Source of the DNA: JABCPE02 sp963516675
GTDB taxonomy: Bacteria > Bacteroidota > Bacteroidia > Flavobacteriales > Weeksellaceae
Reading direction: 5' to 3'
Length of the DNA: 37,102 nucleotides
Assembly (NCBI GenBank): GCA_963516675.1
Contig: CAUQBH010000016.1
Span: 1 to 37,102, forward strand
The translations under genes were made by a program, and so were the position numbers. This document shows, in pieces, positions 31,010-37,102 of the stretch (position 1 is the first letter of the stretch; each line of letters opens with the position of its first letter). The notes under the pieces were generated by a model. The model was not told the DNA's origin. It searched no databases and saw only the letters and a list, made by a program, of their open reading frames with translations.

Positions 31010-31878
31010 TGAGCAGACTGGACATCAAAGATATTATAAAAAAAGTAAAACAAATAGAAATCCGTTCCCGCAGGGAGACTGATGCCTCCCTTATGGGTGC
31101 GTATCATTCTGCATTCAAGGGACAGGGAATGACTTTTGCCGAGATAAGACCCTACCAGTTCGGCGATGAAATCCGCAGAATAGACTGGAACAAAACCGCT
31201 CGATTCCAACAGCCTTTCGTAAAAGTGATGGAAGAAGAACGAGAACTGACCATCATGCTTTTGGTGGATATTTCGGCATCTATGGACTATGGAACGAAAA
31301 TTTCACTAAAAAAGGAATTCGTAGCCGAAATCTGCGCAAGCATAGGCTTTTCGGCACTAAAAAACAATGACAAAGTAGGGCTCATTCTCTTTGCGGATAA
31401 GGTCTATAAAGTTGTCCCGCCACAAAAAGGGAAAAAGCACCTTTTGGCTATGATATCTGATATCATCTCATCTGATTACATCGCTTCTGAAACTCATCTG
31501 GATAAGGCTTTGGAATATATGATGAATGTTTTCAAAAAGAAATCTTTTCTTTTCGTTTTATCAGATTTTAATGATGATTTTCAAGAAAAAATACTGAAAA
31601 CAGCTTCTAAAAAACACCAAATTTTAGGGCTGAAAATCTCTGATGAAAAAGACAGCGAAATCCCTGAAATCGGCTATGCCCTACTCTCCGACAGCGAGAC
31701 AGGAAAGCAGATTTGGGTAAATACATCTGACCGCAGATGGCAGGAAAATTTTAGAGAAAATCAAATAAAAAAAGAACAAAAAACAAAGGAAATTTTTGAT
31801 AGTGCTTCGGCTGGATTTATCAGCCTAAAAACAGGCGATGAGTATGTGAAAGAACTAAGAAAATATTTTAAAAAATAA
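31009..31878 (+). CDS. DUF58 protein (VWA-like, bat operon)
   Basis: The start at 31009 (MSRLDIKDIIKKVKQIEIRS) is chosen over an earlier in-frame ATG inside nrdD because it forms TAATG with the nrdD stop and matches the usual start of the family. The 289-residue protein has 'RRETDASLMGAYHSAFKGQG' and 'FAEIRPYQFGDEIRRIDWNKTAR', the DUF58 core. A VWA-like domain with 'LLVDISASMDYG' (DxSxS, MIDAS) follows. DUF58 proteins are partners of MoxR ATPases in bat operons. It should be cytosolic, and metal binding by the MIDAS is likely. Here it is separated from moxR by the anaerobic RNR pair. Confidence 0.9.
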   Translation: MSRLDIKDIIKKVKQIEIRSRRETDASLMGAYHSAFKGQGMTFAEIRPYQFGDEIRRIDWNKTARFQQPFVKVMEEERELTIMLLVDISASMDYGTKISLKKEFVAEICASIGFSALKNNDKVGLILFADKVYKVVPPQKGKKHLLAMISDIISSDYIASETHLDKALEYMMNVFKKKSFLFVLSDFNDDFQEKILKTASKKHQILGLKISDEKDSEIPEIGYALLSDSETGKQIWVNTSDRRWQENFRENQIKKEQKTKEIFDSASAGFISLKTGDEYVKELRKYFKK

Positions 31879-31883
31879 TAAAT

Positions 31884-32246
31884 ATGTTAATTATTGGGAT
31901 TATTTTAACTGCTTTGGTTGCCATAGAACACACTTATATTCTATGGATGGAAATGTTCAGCTGGGAAAAAGCTGGAAAACGATTTTTTAAAAACGCACTG
32001 AAAGAGGAAATGTTTAAACCGACAAAGGGACTAGCAGCTAACCAAGGATTGTATAACGGATTTTTGGTTGCTGGACTGGTGTGGAGTTTCCTCATCCAAA
32101 ATGCAGAATGGAGCATAAATGTTCGTTTATTTTTCTTGGGCTGTGTGGCTGTTGCAGGTACTTATGGCGGAATAACTTCTTCTAAAAAAATATTTTTTGC
32201 TCAGGCTCTTCCTGCTATTTTGGCTATTATTTTCACATTACTATAA
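31884..32246 (+). CDS. DUF1304 family small membrane protein
   Basis: The 120-residue protein has four hydrophobic segments: residues 1-18, about 58-76, 80-98 and 102-120. The 'HTYILWMEMFSWE' stretch, then 'GLAANQGLYNGFLVAGL' and 'VAGTYGGITSSKK' are the DUF1304 signature pattern. Function is unknown. It is 5 bp after the DUF58 gene and 3 bp before the batD-like gene, so it is in the operon although it is not a usual bat component. It may have been inserted there. Confidence 0.85.
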   Translation: MLIIGIILTALVAIEHTYILWMEMFSWEKAGKRFFKNALKEEMFKPTKGLAANQGLYNGFLVAGLVWSFLIQNAEWSINVRLFFLGCVAVAGTYGGITSSKKIFFAQALPAILAIIFTLL

Positions 32247-32249
32247 AGT

Positions 32250-33137
32250 ATGAAAAAATATTTTTTACTTTTCTTTTTCGGAACCACATTTGGATTTGCA
32301 CAGCAGCTTTCCACGAGTTTGGATAAACAAAAAATAGAACTCGGTGAAACGGCTGTTTTCAAAGTTAAAATAGAAAATTTAAATCAAAAAAATGTAATTT
32401 CAGCACCAAAAAATGGGCTTTTGCCGTTTAGTTTTGAGGAAACGAAAGACAGCATTTCCGAAAATCCAAACAGCTACGAACGAATTATAGAATTTACAAT
32501 TTACGAGGAAGGGAAACACAGCATTCCTGCTTTGGAATTTAAAATCGGCGAAGAAATGCACCGCACCACGCCTTATGAAATAGAGGTTACTAATCCCACT
32601 CAGCAGGGCGAGGAAATCAACGATATCATGCCGAACGAAGAGGTAGAACTCTCTTTTTCAGACTATTGGGAAATGTATAAAAATTATTTCTTCGGCGGAC
32701 TTGTTATTTTGGGGATTTTAGGATTTGTCTTTTTATTTATTTTTAATAGAAAAGTAAAAAATCTGCGTGTAGAAAATCCAGCTTTGAAAACACTGAAAAA
32801 ATTAGAACAACTAAAAAATAAAAATCTGATAGAAAAAAACGAATACCGACTTTTCTATGTGGAACTGATAGAAATCTGCAGAGGCTATCTTGCTGATAAT
32901 AAAAACATTCCTGCTGACATTCTGCTCACAGAAGATTTGATAGATTTAATGAAAAGCAAACATTATATTTCAGATGAAGAGATAGAAGTCTTTGAAAAAG
33001 TGCTGACTCGTGGAGATTTAGTAAAATTCGCGAAAACTATTCCTGAAAAAAATACGATGGAAAGTGATTTTGACTCAATAAAAAACATTATACATTCTAC
33101 TCATTTTAACCTTAAAACTGATATAGACAATGTTTAA
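32250..33137 (+). CDS. BatD-like exported protein with one membrane anchor
   Basis: The 295-residue protein has a signal peptide (MKKYFLLFFFGTTFGFAQ, cut at about 18). An Ig-like extracytoplasmic domain follows at about 20-115 (STSLDKQKIELGETAVFKVKIE), similar in style to the BatD repeats. One membrane segment lies at about 147-165 and a cytosolic helical domain to the end. The order resembles shortened BatD/DUF4381-type proteins of bat operons. It overlaps the batA start by 8 bp (33130-33137), implying co-translation with BatA. It is much shorter than classical BatD, so it may do the same anchoring job with fewer domains; this is inference. Confidence 0.75.
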   Translation: MKKYFLLFFFGTTFGFAQQLSTSLDKQKIELGETAVFKVKIENLNQKNVISAPKNGLLPFSFEETKDSISENPNSYERIIEFTIYEEGKHSIPALEFKIGEEMHRTTPYEIEVTNPTQQGEEINDIMPNEEVELSFSDYWEMYKNYFFGGLVILGILGFVFLFIFNRKVKNLRVENPALKTLKKLEQLKNKNLIEKNEYRLFYVELIEICRGYLADNKNIPADILLTEDLIDLMKSKHYISDEEIEVFEKVLTRGDLVKFAKTIPEKNTMESDFDSIKNIIHSTHFNLKTDIDNV

Positions 33138-34113
33138 TTTTGAGTTTCATAGCCCGTGGTTTTTGGCTTTGTTTTTATTATTTATTCCTTTAATTATCAA
33201 GGATTTAAAGAAAAGAAAACAAAAAGGAATCCTCATACCATCTACCCAAAATATACAAACGGGCAATGGCTATTTTTGGGTAAATAAAATACTCACTTTA
33301 TCCAAATATTTTATTCTATCTTCCCTGATTATCGCACTGGCAAGACCTCGCACCTACACCATTAAAAACAACTATGAACAGGGCATTGACATCGTTTTAG
33401 CGGTGGATATTTCGCTAAGTATGCTGGCAAGGGATTTTAGCCCAGACCGACTGACTGTACTGAAAAAACTTTCCCAAGATTTCGTTTCGCAAAGGGAAAA
33501 TGACAGACTTGGGCTGGTCATCTACGCCGCAGAAGCCTTTATGAGAGTGCCGCTGACCACCGACCACGAGGTGATTTCTACCGAAATAGAAGAAATGCAG
33601 CCTGGTGATGTAGCCCATGGAACCGCCATAGGCGAAGGGCTGGCAGTAGCTACCAAACACCTGATAAAAAGTCAATCCAAGAGCAAAGTAATCATCCTGA
33701 TGACCGATGGAATGAATACTACAAGAAACGCAATGCCTGCGGAGGTTGCTAGCGATTTGGCTAGAAATAATGGGATAAAAGTATATACCATCGGTATTGG
33801 GACGGATGGATACGCGGAATCTCCTGCGGTTGATGGCTTTGGAGATGTATATTTCGTTCCTCAAAAAGTGGAAATCGATGAGCATTTGCTCAATTCTATC
33901 GCGGAAAACACAGGCGGAAAATACTTCCGAGCTGATTCTAGCGAGAGTTTAGAATATATCTATAAGGAAATCAACCAATTAGAAAAAACAAAAATCAAAG
34001 GAAAGAAAAACTACGAATACACAGAGTTTTTCAGGGTTTTTCTGTGGATGGCGCTGGGATTTCTTTGTCTAGATGCGGTTTTGAGATGGAAGTTTTTTAG
34101 ATGTGTTCAGTAA
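33130..34113 (+). CDS. BatA-like VWA-domain membrane protein
   Basis: The 327-residue protein has two N-terminal membrane segments (about 10-24 and 56-71), a VWA domain at about 86-290, and one C-terminal membrane segment (FFRVFLWMALGFLCLDAVL). MIDAS residues are present: DISLS (93-97), the threonine in 'PLTTDHE' and the aspartate in 'LMTDGMN'. This is the BatA layout from the Bacteroides aerotolerance operon, where MoxR and VWA proteins cooperate at the inner membrane. batB and batC, normally next, do not follow; the next gene is convergent 5 bp away. Confidence 0.9.
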   Translation: MFNFEFHSPWFLALFLLFIPLIIKDLKKRKQKGILIPSTQNIQTGNGYFWVNKILTLSKYFILSSLIIALARPRTYTIKNNYEQGIDIVLAVDISLSMLARDFSPDRLTVLKKLSQDFVSQRENDRLGLVIYAAEAFMRVPLTTDHEVISTEIEEMQPGDVAHGTAIGEGLAVATKHLIKSQSKSKVIILMTDGMNTTRNAMPAEVASDLARNNGIKVYTIGIGTDGYAESPAVDGFGDVYFVPQKVEIDEHLLNSIAENTGGKYFRADSSESLEYIYKEINQLEKTKIKGKKNYEYTEFFRVFLWMALGFLCLDAVLRWKFFRCVQ

Positions 34114-34118
34114 AATTT

Positions 34119-34547
34119 TTATTGTTTTTCAAAAAAATATTGTCCCTGCTCCAGCCTTGCATAAATATGCTGAAATCCATTGCTTAGGATAATTTTTGGG
34201 GCAGAAATTATAGTATTATACCTTGCCGCCTGCTCAAAAACGCTCTCGGTGAGGACTATATGAGGGGCTTTGCATTCTAATAATATCTGTGGTTCAGTTT
34301 TTTCTGTTACGAGCAAATCTATCCTTTTGGTGGTGCCGTTCAGCTCTATTTTTCGTTCCATGATGAGCGAAGAGAGACTTTTTCCCTTTATAAAATGAAA
34401 ATAATACACCCAGTGCTGCCGCACCCACTCCTCTGGCGTAAGAACTAAATAAGCCCTGCGAACCAAATCATAAATAAAAAATGTATCTTTGTCCTGCTTT
34501 ATTTTAAAATCAAAATCCTGCTCAAAATTGAGCCTTGGTAATTGCAT
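34119..34547 (-). CDS. Solitary HsdR N-terminal (PD-(D/E)xK-like) domain protein
   Basis: The 142-residue protein corresponds to the N-terminal nuclease-like domain of type I restriction R subunits (HSDR_N_2). It has 'LTPEEWVRQHWVYYFHF', then KRIDLLV (Asp77) and ILLECKAP (Glu91, Lys93), the D-(E)xK catalytic pattern, and 'QAARYNTII' after it. No helicase, HsdM or HsdS genes are present, so it is not a restriction system. The lone protein beside holA is a recurrent arrangement in flavobacteria as I remember it. Role unknown: DNA-end processing near the replisome is a guess. Confidence 0.8.
   Translation of the reverse strand: MQLPRLNFEQDFDFKIKQDKDTFFIYDLVRRAYLVLTPEEWVRQHWVYYFHFIKGKSLSSLIMERKIELNGTTKRIDLLVTEKTEPQILLECKAPHIVLTESVFEQAARYNTIISAPKIILSNGFQHIYARLEQGQYFFEKQ
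34484..34491 (+). promoter_or_regulatory. Possible -7 element for holA
   Basis: TATCTTTG lies 59 bp before the holA ATG, within the 5' half of the divergent HsdR-N gene. There is no clear -33 TTTG. Confidence 0.35.
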
Positions 34548-34550
34548 ATT

Positions 34551-35582
34551 ATGAAAGATTTAGAAATTATTTCCAAAAATATTAAAAATAAAGAATTTTC
34601 TCCTATTTATTTTTTCCACGGAGAAGAGCCTTACTACATAGACCTTGCCGTGAAACTCCTTGAAAACAGCATTCTTACGGAGGAAGAAAAGGCTTTCAAC
34701 CAGATGATAATCTACGGAAAAGATTCTTCCTATGCAGAAATACTTTCCTTGGCCGACCAATACCCTATGATAGGTGATTATCAAGTGATTATCGTAAAAG
34801 AAGCACAAGATTTAAAACTAAATGAACAAGAGCAGGATATTTTTTTGAGATATATAGAAAATCCCGTTCCCTCCACGATACTTGTTTTCGCTCACAAACA
34901 AAAGAAAATAGACTCTCGTAAGAAGTTTGCAAAGGCATTAGAAAAGGCGAAAATGCTCCACTACAGCGAGCCTGTGAAAGACTACAACCTCGCAAAATGG
35001 ATTCAGCAGGAGTGCGCTTCCCTTGACATCAAAACTGCACCGAATATTCCCACGCTCTTGGCTGAATATTTAGGAAATGATTTGTCCAGAATAGCCAACG
35101 AGCTACAAAAACTAAAACTCATCTTAAAAGAAAACGAAATTTTAGATGAAAAACTCATCGAAAGACATATAGGAATCAGCAAGGAATACAATGTTTTTGA
35201 GCTGCAGAAGGCTCTCGGGACTAAAAATAGTTCGGTAGCGTTCAAAATCGTTTATTACATGGGCAAAAACCCTAAATCCAATCCGCTGGTGCTCACAATA
35301 GGAAATTTGTACAACTTTTTTTCCAACATTGTTTTATACCACACTTTGGCGGGACAATCTCCGCAGGTGATAGTTTCTGAACTAAAGATAAATCCTTATT
35401 TCGTGAAGGATTTCGCTGAAGCGGCAAAGTTTTATCCTCTGAAACACGCTACCAGAGCCATCTCCATTCTCAGGGAATTTGACCTGAAAGGAAAAGGACT
35501 CGGCACCAACCAGACCGAAGAAAACGAACTGCTGAAAGAAATGGTCTATAAGCTTTTGAACATTGATAAAATCAACATTTGA
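34551..35582 (+). CDS. holA: DNA polymerase III delta subunit
   Basis: This clamp-loader subunit opens the beta sliding clamp. The start at 34551 (MKDLEIISKNIKNKEFSPIY) is preferred over the upstream in-frame ATG at 34542, which overlaps the divergent gene's start. The 343-residue protein has the N-terminal 'SPIYFFHGEEPYYIDLAVKLLE' block, which replaces a Walker A loop in delta subunits. 'PMIGDYQVIIVKEAQDLK' and 'VPSTILVFAHKQKKIDSRKK' lie in the N-terminal domain, and 'LLAEYLGNDLSRIANELQKL' in the lid. Length and pattern fit HolA. It is divergent from the HsdR-N protein with only 3 bp between the start codons. Confidence 0.92.
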   Translation: MKDLEIISKNIKNKEFSPIYFFHGEEPYYIDLAVKLLENSILTEEEKAFNQMIIYGKDSSYAEILSLADQYPMIGDYQVIIVKEAQDLKLNEQEQDIFLRYIENPVPSTILVFAHKQKKIDSRKKFAKALEKAKMLHYSEPVKDYNLAKWIQQECASLDIKTAPNIPTLLAEYLGNDLSRIANELQKLKLILKENEILDEKLIERHIGISKEYNVFELQKALGTKNSSVAFKIVYYMGKNPKSNPLVLTIGNLYNFFSNIVLYHTLAGQSPQVIVSELKINPYFVKDFAEAAKFYPLKHATRAISILREFDLKGKGLGTNQTEENELLKEMVYKLLNIDKINI

Positions 35583-35656
35583 TTTATTTTTTTTAAATTG
35601 TAAAAAATCTCTGAAGTGTTTCTTATATTTATCCTTTAATTCTAAAAACTATCATT

Positions 35657-36313
35657 ATGAAACTTTTTAAAAATATTTTTCTGGTATTGTTTTTTGTAGG
35701 ATTTTCGGTTCATTTATCCTCACAGCCAAGAACAACGGACAAGATTTTTTCATCAGAAAGTAAAATTTTGGTCATTTCTGGACATCCTAATTTAGAAAAA
35801 TCTAAGGCTAATAAAGCTATTTTGAAAGAATTAGAAAAACACTTCGGAAAACAAATCAGCATCCGCCGTCTGGATAAGCTCTATCCCAACTACCAAATCA
35901 ATGTAAAAGCGGAACAAGAAGCCATAAAAAATGTAGATTTCATCATCTTGCAGTTTCCTTTGTATTGGTACGGAACACCTGCTCTTCTCAAAAAATGGAT
36001 AGATGATGTGCTGTATGATTATTTCAAAGGCAATAGGCTTTCGGGTAAATTCAAAGACAAGGCAATAATCACTTCGGTAACCATAGGCGGCTCAAAAGAA
36101 CGATATTCACCACCAAACAAAACGGTAGAAACCTACCTTATTCCTTTACAAGAAACCTTTGAAGTCATCGGTGCGGGGTGGGCTTCTCCCGTGTATTCGT
36201 TTGATGCTGTTCCCTCCAACAAGAAACTATCAGAGACCACATTTCAGCATTTTGTAAAGCTTATTGATTTAATAAATGAGCACAAAAGTGTTGCTGACCA
36301 AGGGTGCTGGTAA
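35657..36313 (+). CDS. NAD(P)H dehydrogenase (quinone)-like flavodoxin-fold protein with signal peptide
   Basis: The 218-residue protein has a flavodoxin_2-type core: 'KILVISGHPNLEKSKANKAI' at about 36-55, then 'FIILQFPLYWYGTPALLKKW' at about 95-114, and 'IITSVTIGGSKERYSP' at the FMN/product-side loop. This is the KefF/MdaB/YwrO pattern of FMN-dependent NAD(P)H:quinone or nitro reductases. Unusually, it begins with a hydrophobic leader (MKLFKNIFLVLFFVGFSVHL, then SSQ), which predicts export. Cytosolic relatives start directly at the first beta strand. Periplasmic location would need FMN loading outside the cytoplasm, so the leader may be a membrane anchor instead. Confidence 0.85.
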   Translation: MKLFKNIFLVLFFVGFSVHLSSQPRTTDKIFSSESKILVISGHPNLEKSKANKAILKELEKHFGKQISIRRLDKLYPNYQINVKAEQEAIKNVDFIILQFPLYWYGTPALLKKWIDDVLYDYFKGNRLSGKFKDKAIITSVTIGGSKERYSPPNKTVETYLIPLQETFEVIGAGWASPVYSFDAVPSNKKLSETTFQHFVKLIDLINEHKSVADQGCW

Positions 36314-36340
36314 AGGGTTTTTCATCTTAAAATCATTCAT

Positions 36341-36862
36341 ATGTATCAAGAACTTTTGACCATAAAAGAAGGCGAGCGAACGCTGTCCAGCAATATCACG
36401 CGGATTAGTAACGACTGGGAACTGCCACCTTCCTATCTTGAATTTACAAGAGAAGTGGGATTTGGGCGGCTCTTGGAACTTTTCCTTAGTTATATTCCTA
36501 TGGGAGCAAGCAGCCCTTTTTGTGATGCTTTGGAGCATCGTAATGCTTATTGGAAGAAGATTTTTCAGGAATATGTAGATTTAGCCATATTTGACGAAGA
36601 TGAAGAAATGGAGTTACTTACCAATGCTGAGCCCTTTATGATAAGTGAAAATGGTGAGGTTGTATTTTGGGATATTAGAAAATCTCAAAACGGTGAATAT
36701 CCTATTTATCTTGTGGATTTTCCTGTGGGAATCTATTTTGCAGGGAATAATTTTCATGAATTTATCACCAACCTGACCAGCGAAACCACTTACAAATCAA
36801 TATTAAAATTCCGAACCGAACCGCTGCCGCCTACTTTTGAGCCTTTATCTTTAATTGAATAA
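36341..36862 (+). CDS. SMI1/KNR4 (SUKH) family protein
   Basis: The 173-residue soluble protein has the SUKH start 'ELPPSYLEFTREVGFGRLLEL' (residues 27-47). The acidic middle is 'IFDEDEEMELL', followed by 'VVFWDIRKSQNGEYPIYLVDFPVGIYFAGNNFHEFI', the typical strand order of the family. Many SUKH proteins are immunity proteins against polymorphic toxins, but others are not. No toxin gene is visible, although the window ends 240 bp later. It follows the flavodoxin-fold gene by 27 bp on the same strand. Confidence 0.75.
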   Translation: MYQELLTIKEGERTLSSNITRISNDWELPPSYLEFTREVGFGRLLELFLSYIPMGASSPFCDALEHRNAYWKKIFQEYVDLAIFDEDEEMELLTNAEPFMISENGEVVFWDIRKSQNGEYPIYLVDFPVGIYFAGNNFHEFITNLTSETTYKSILKFRTEPLPPTFEPLSLIE

Positions 36863-36902
36863 ACCCATCTTAGTTCAAGCAAAAACTATGAATGTAGAAA
36901 TA

Positions 36903-36910
36903 TAGATTTG
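36903..36910 (+). promoter_or_regulatory. Possible -7 element of the last gene
   Basis: TAGATTTG matches TAnnTTTG, 16 bp before the ATG at 36927. No -33 TTTG at the usual distance. Confidence 0.3.
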
Positions 36911-36926
36911 TATAAAAAAGGTTAGA

Positions 36927-37102
36927 ATGAAAATCAAAAAGATGATATATTTATATTTATTTTTATTGTCAGTTATTATTTTCTTAACAATCAGTCTTCT
37001 CTGGTTGTTTAGAAACCCATCTTACGAAAAAATAGATAAAACATTCATACAAGCAACAGATTCTGCAATTAAAAAAGAAATTCCTGCTCTTAATCTGAAT
37101 TT
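36927..37102 (+). CDS. Unknown membrane-anchored protein, 3' end outside window
   Basis: The ATG at 36927 opens a frame that stays open to the end of the window (58 codons). It begins MKIKKMIYLYLFLLSVIIF and continues to 'LTISLLWLFRNPSYEKIDK', one N-terminal membrane segment at about residues 7-29. A hydrophilic part follows, presumably extracytoplasmic. The first 58 residues match no family I recognise. Confidence 0.55.
   Translation, partial: MKIKKMIYLYLFLLSVIIFLTISLLWLFRNPSYEKIDKTFIQATDSAIKKEIPALNLN

Noticed and set aside
33415..33885. 156-codon minus-strand frame opposite batA
   Set aside because: Antisense to the intact VWA domain of BatA; the composition (many His, Arg, Phe) is typical of a shadow frame.
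34119..34547. Type I restriction-modification system
   Set aside because: Only the HsdR N-terminal domain is present; no helicase motor, HsdM or HsdS genes occur nearby.
1..37102. CRISPR array, insertion sequence or transposase
   Set aside because: No regularly spaced repeats and no transposase motifs or paired terminal repeats were found on either strand.

Overview
The window looks like a chromosomal segment of a low-GC Bacteroidota, most likely a flavobacterium of the Weeksellaceae type (Chryseobacterium/Riemerella relatives). The evidence is: promoter -7 elements of the Bacteroidota form TAnnTTTG (clearest before the tRNA cluster), few Shine-Dalgarno sites, many SPII lipoproteins, a TonB-dependent receptor with a CarboxypepD_reg-like N-terminus, and families common in flavobacteria (DUF4834, DUF6263, YfhO, holA beside a solitary HsdR-N protein, a bat locus). 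A class III ribonucleotide reductase suggests the organism can make dNTPs without oxygen. Genus-level placement is inference.

Layout. 1-1908: a 5'-truncated NTF2-fold immunity-like gene, two unknown membrane proteins and a small lipoprotein. 2200-6483 (minus): a three-gene export operon (TolC-like, HlyD-like lipoprotein, ABC-2 permease) with a strong palindrome upstream, followed after a terminator by a Crp/Fnr-family regulator. 6647-6930 (minus): tRNA-Ser(GCT), tRNA-Pro(TGG) and tRNA-Arg(TCT) with their own promoter and terminator. 7059-8397: a lipoprotein N-acetylmuramoyl-L-alanine amidase and a small membrane protein. 8428-12633 (minus): mtnN followed by two ABC-2 permeases and their ATPase. 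12675-13643 (minus): one unknown gene and one frameshifted lipoprotein gene. 13761-18061: a TonB-dependent siderophore-type receptor divergent from a Tat-type alkaline phosphatase.

18123-25270 (minus): glycosyltransferase, frameshifted GNAT acetyltransferase, YfhO membrane protein, DUF4834, DUF6263 lipoprotein, rlmB, a DinB-like gene whose 5' end has been replaced, and a broken 5' fragment of a YitT-type gene. 25336-27407 (minus): a self-contained Zn/Cd/Pb P1B-ATPase cassette. 27754-34113 (plus): moxR-nrdG-nrdD-DUF58-DUF1304-batD-like-batA, packed like one operon. 34119-35582: a solitary HsdR-N domain protein divergent from holA. 35657-37102: a flavodoxin-fold oxidoreductase with a signal peptide, a SUKH-family protein and a partial membrane protein.

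Most notable points: the anaerobic RNR pair (nrdG, nrdD) lies inside a moxR/bat operon, with nrdD and the DUF58 gene overlapping at TAATG. Two genes (13069-13643 and 19411-19928) are each broken by an apparent one-base loss near A/T homopolymers, so sequencing error must be excluded. A YitT/DinB junction at about 25056 marks a deletion or rearrangement next to the metal ATPase cassette. The export operon has no ATPase nearby but has a 32-bp near-palindrome upstream.
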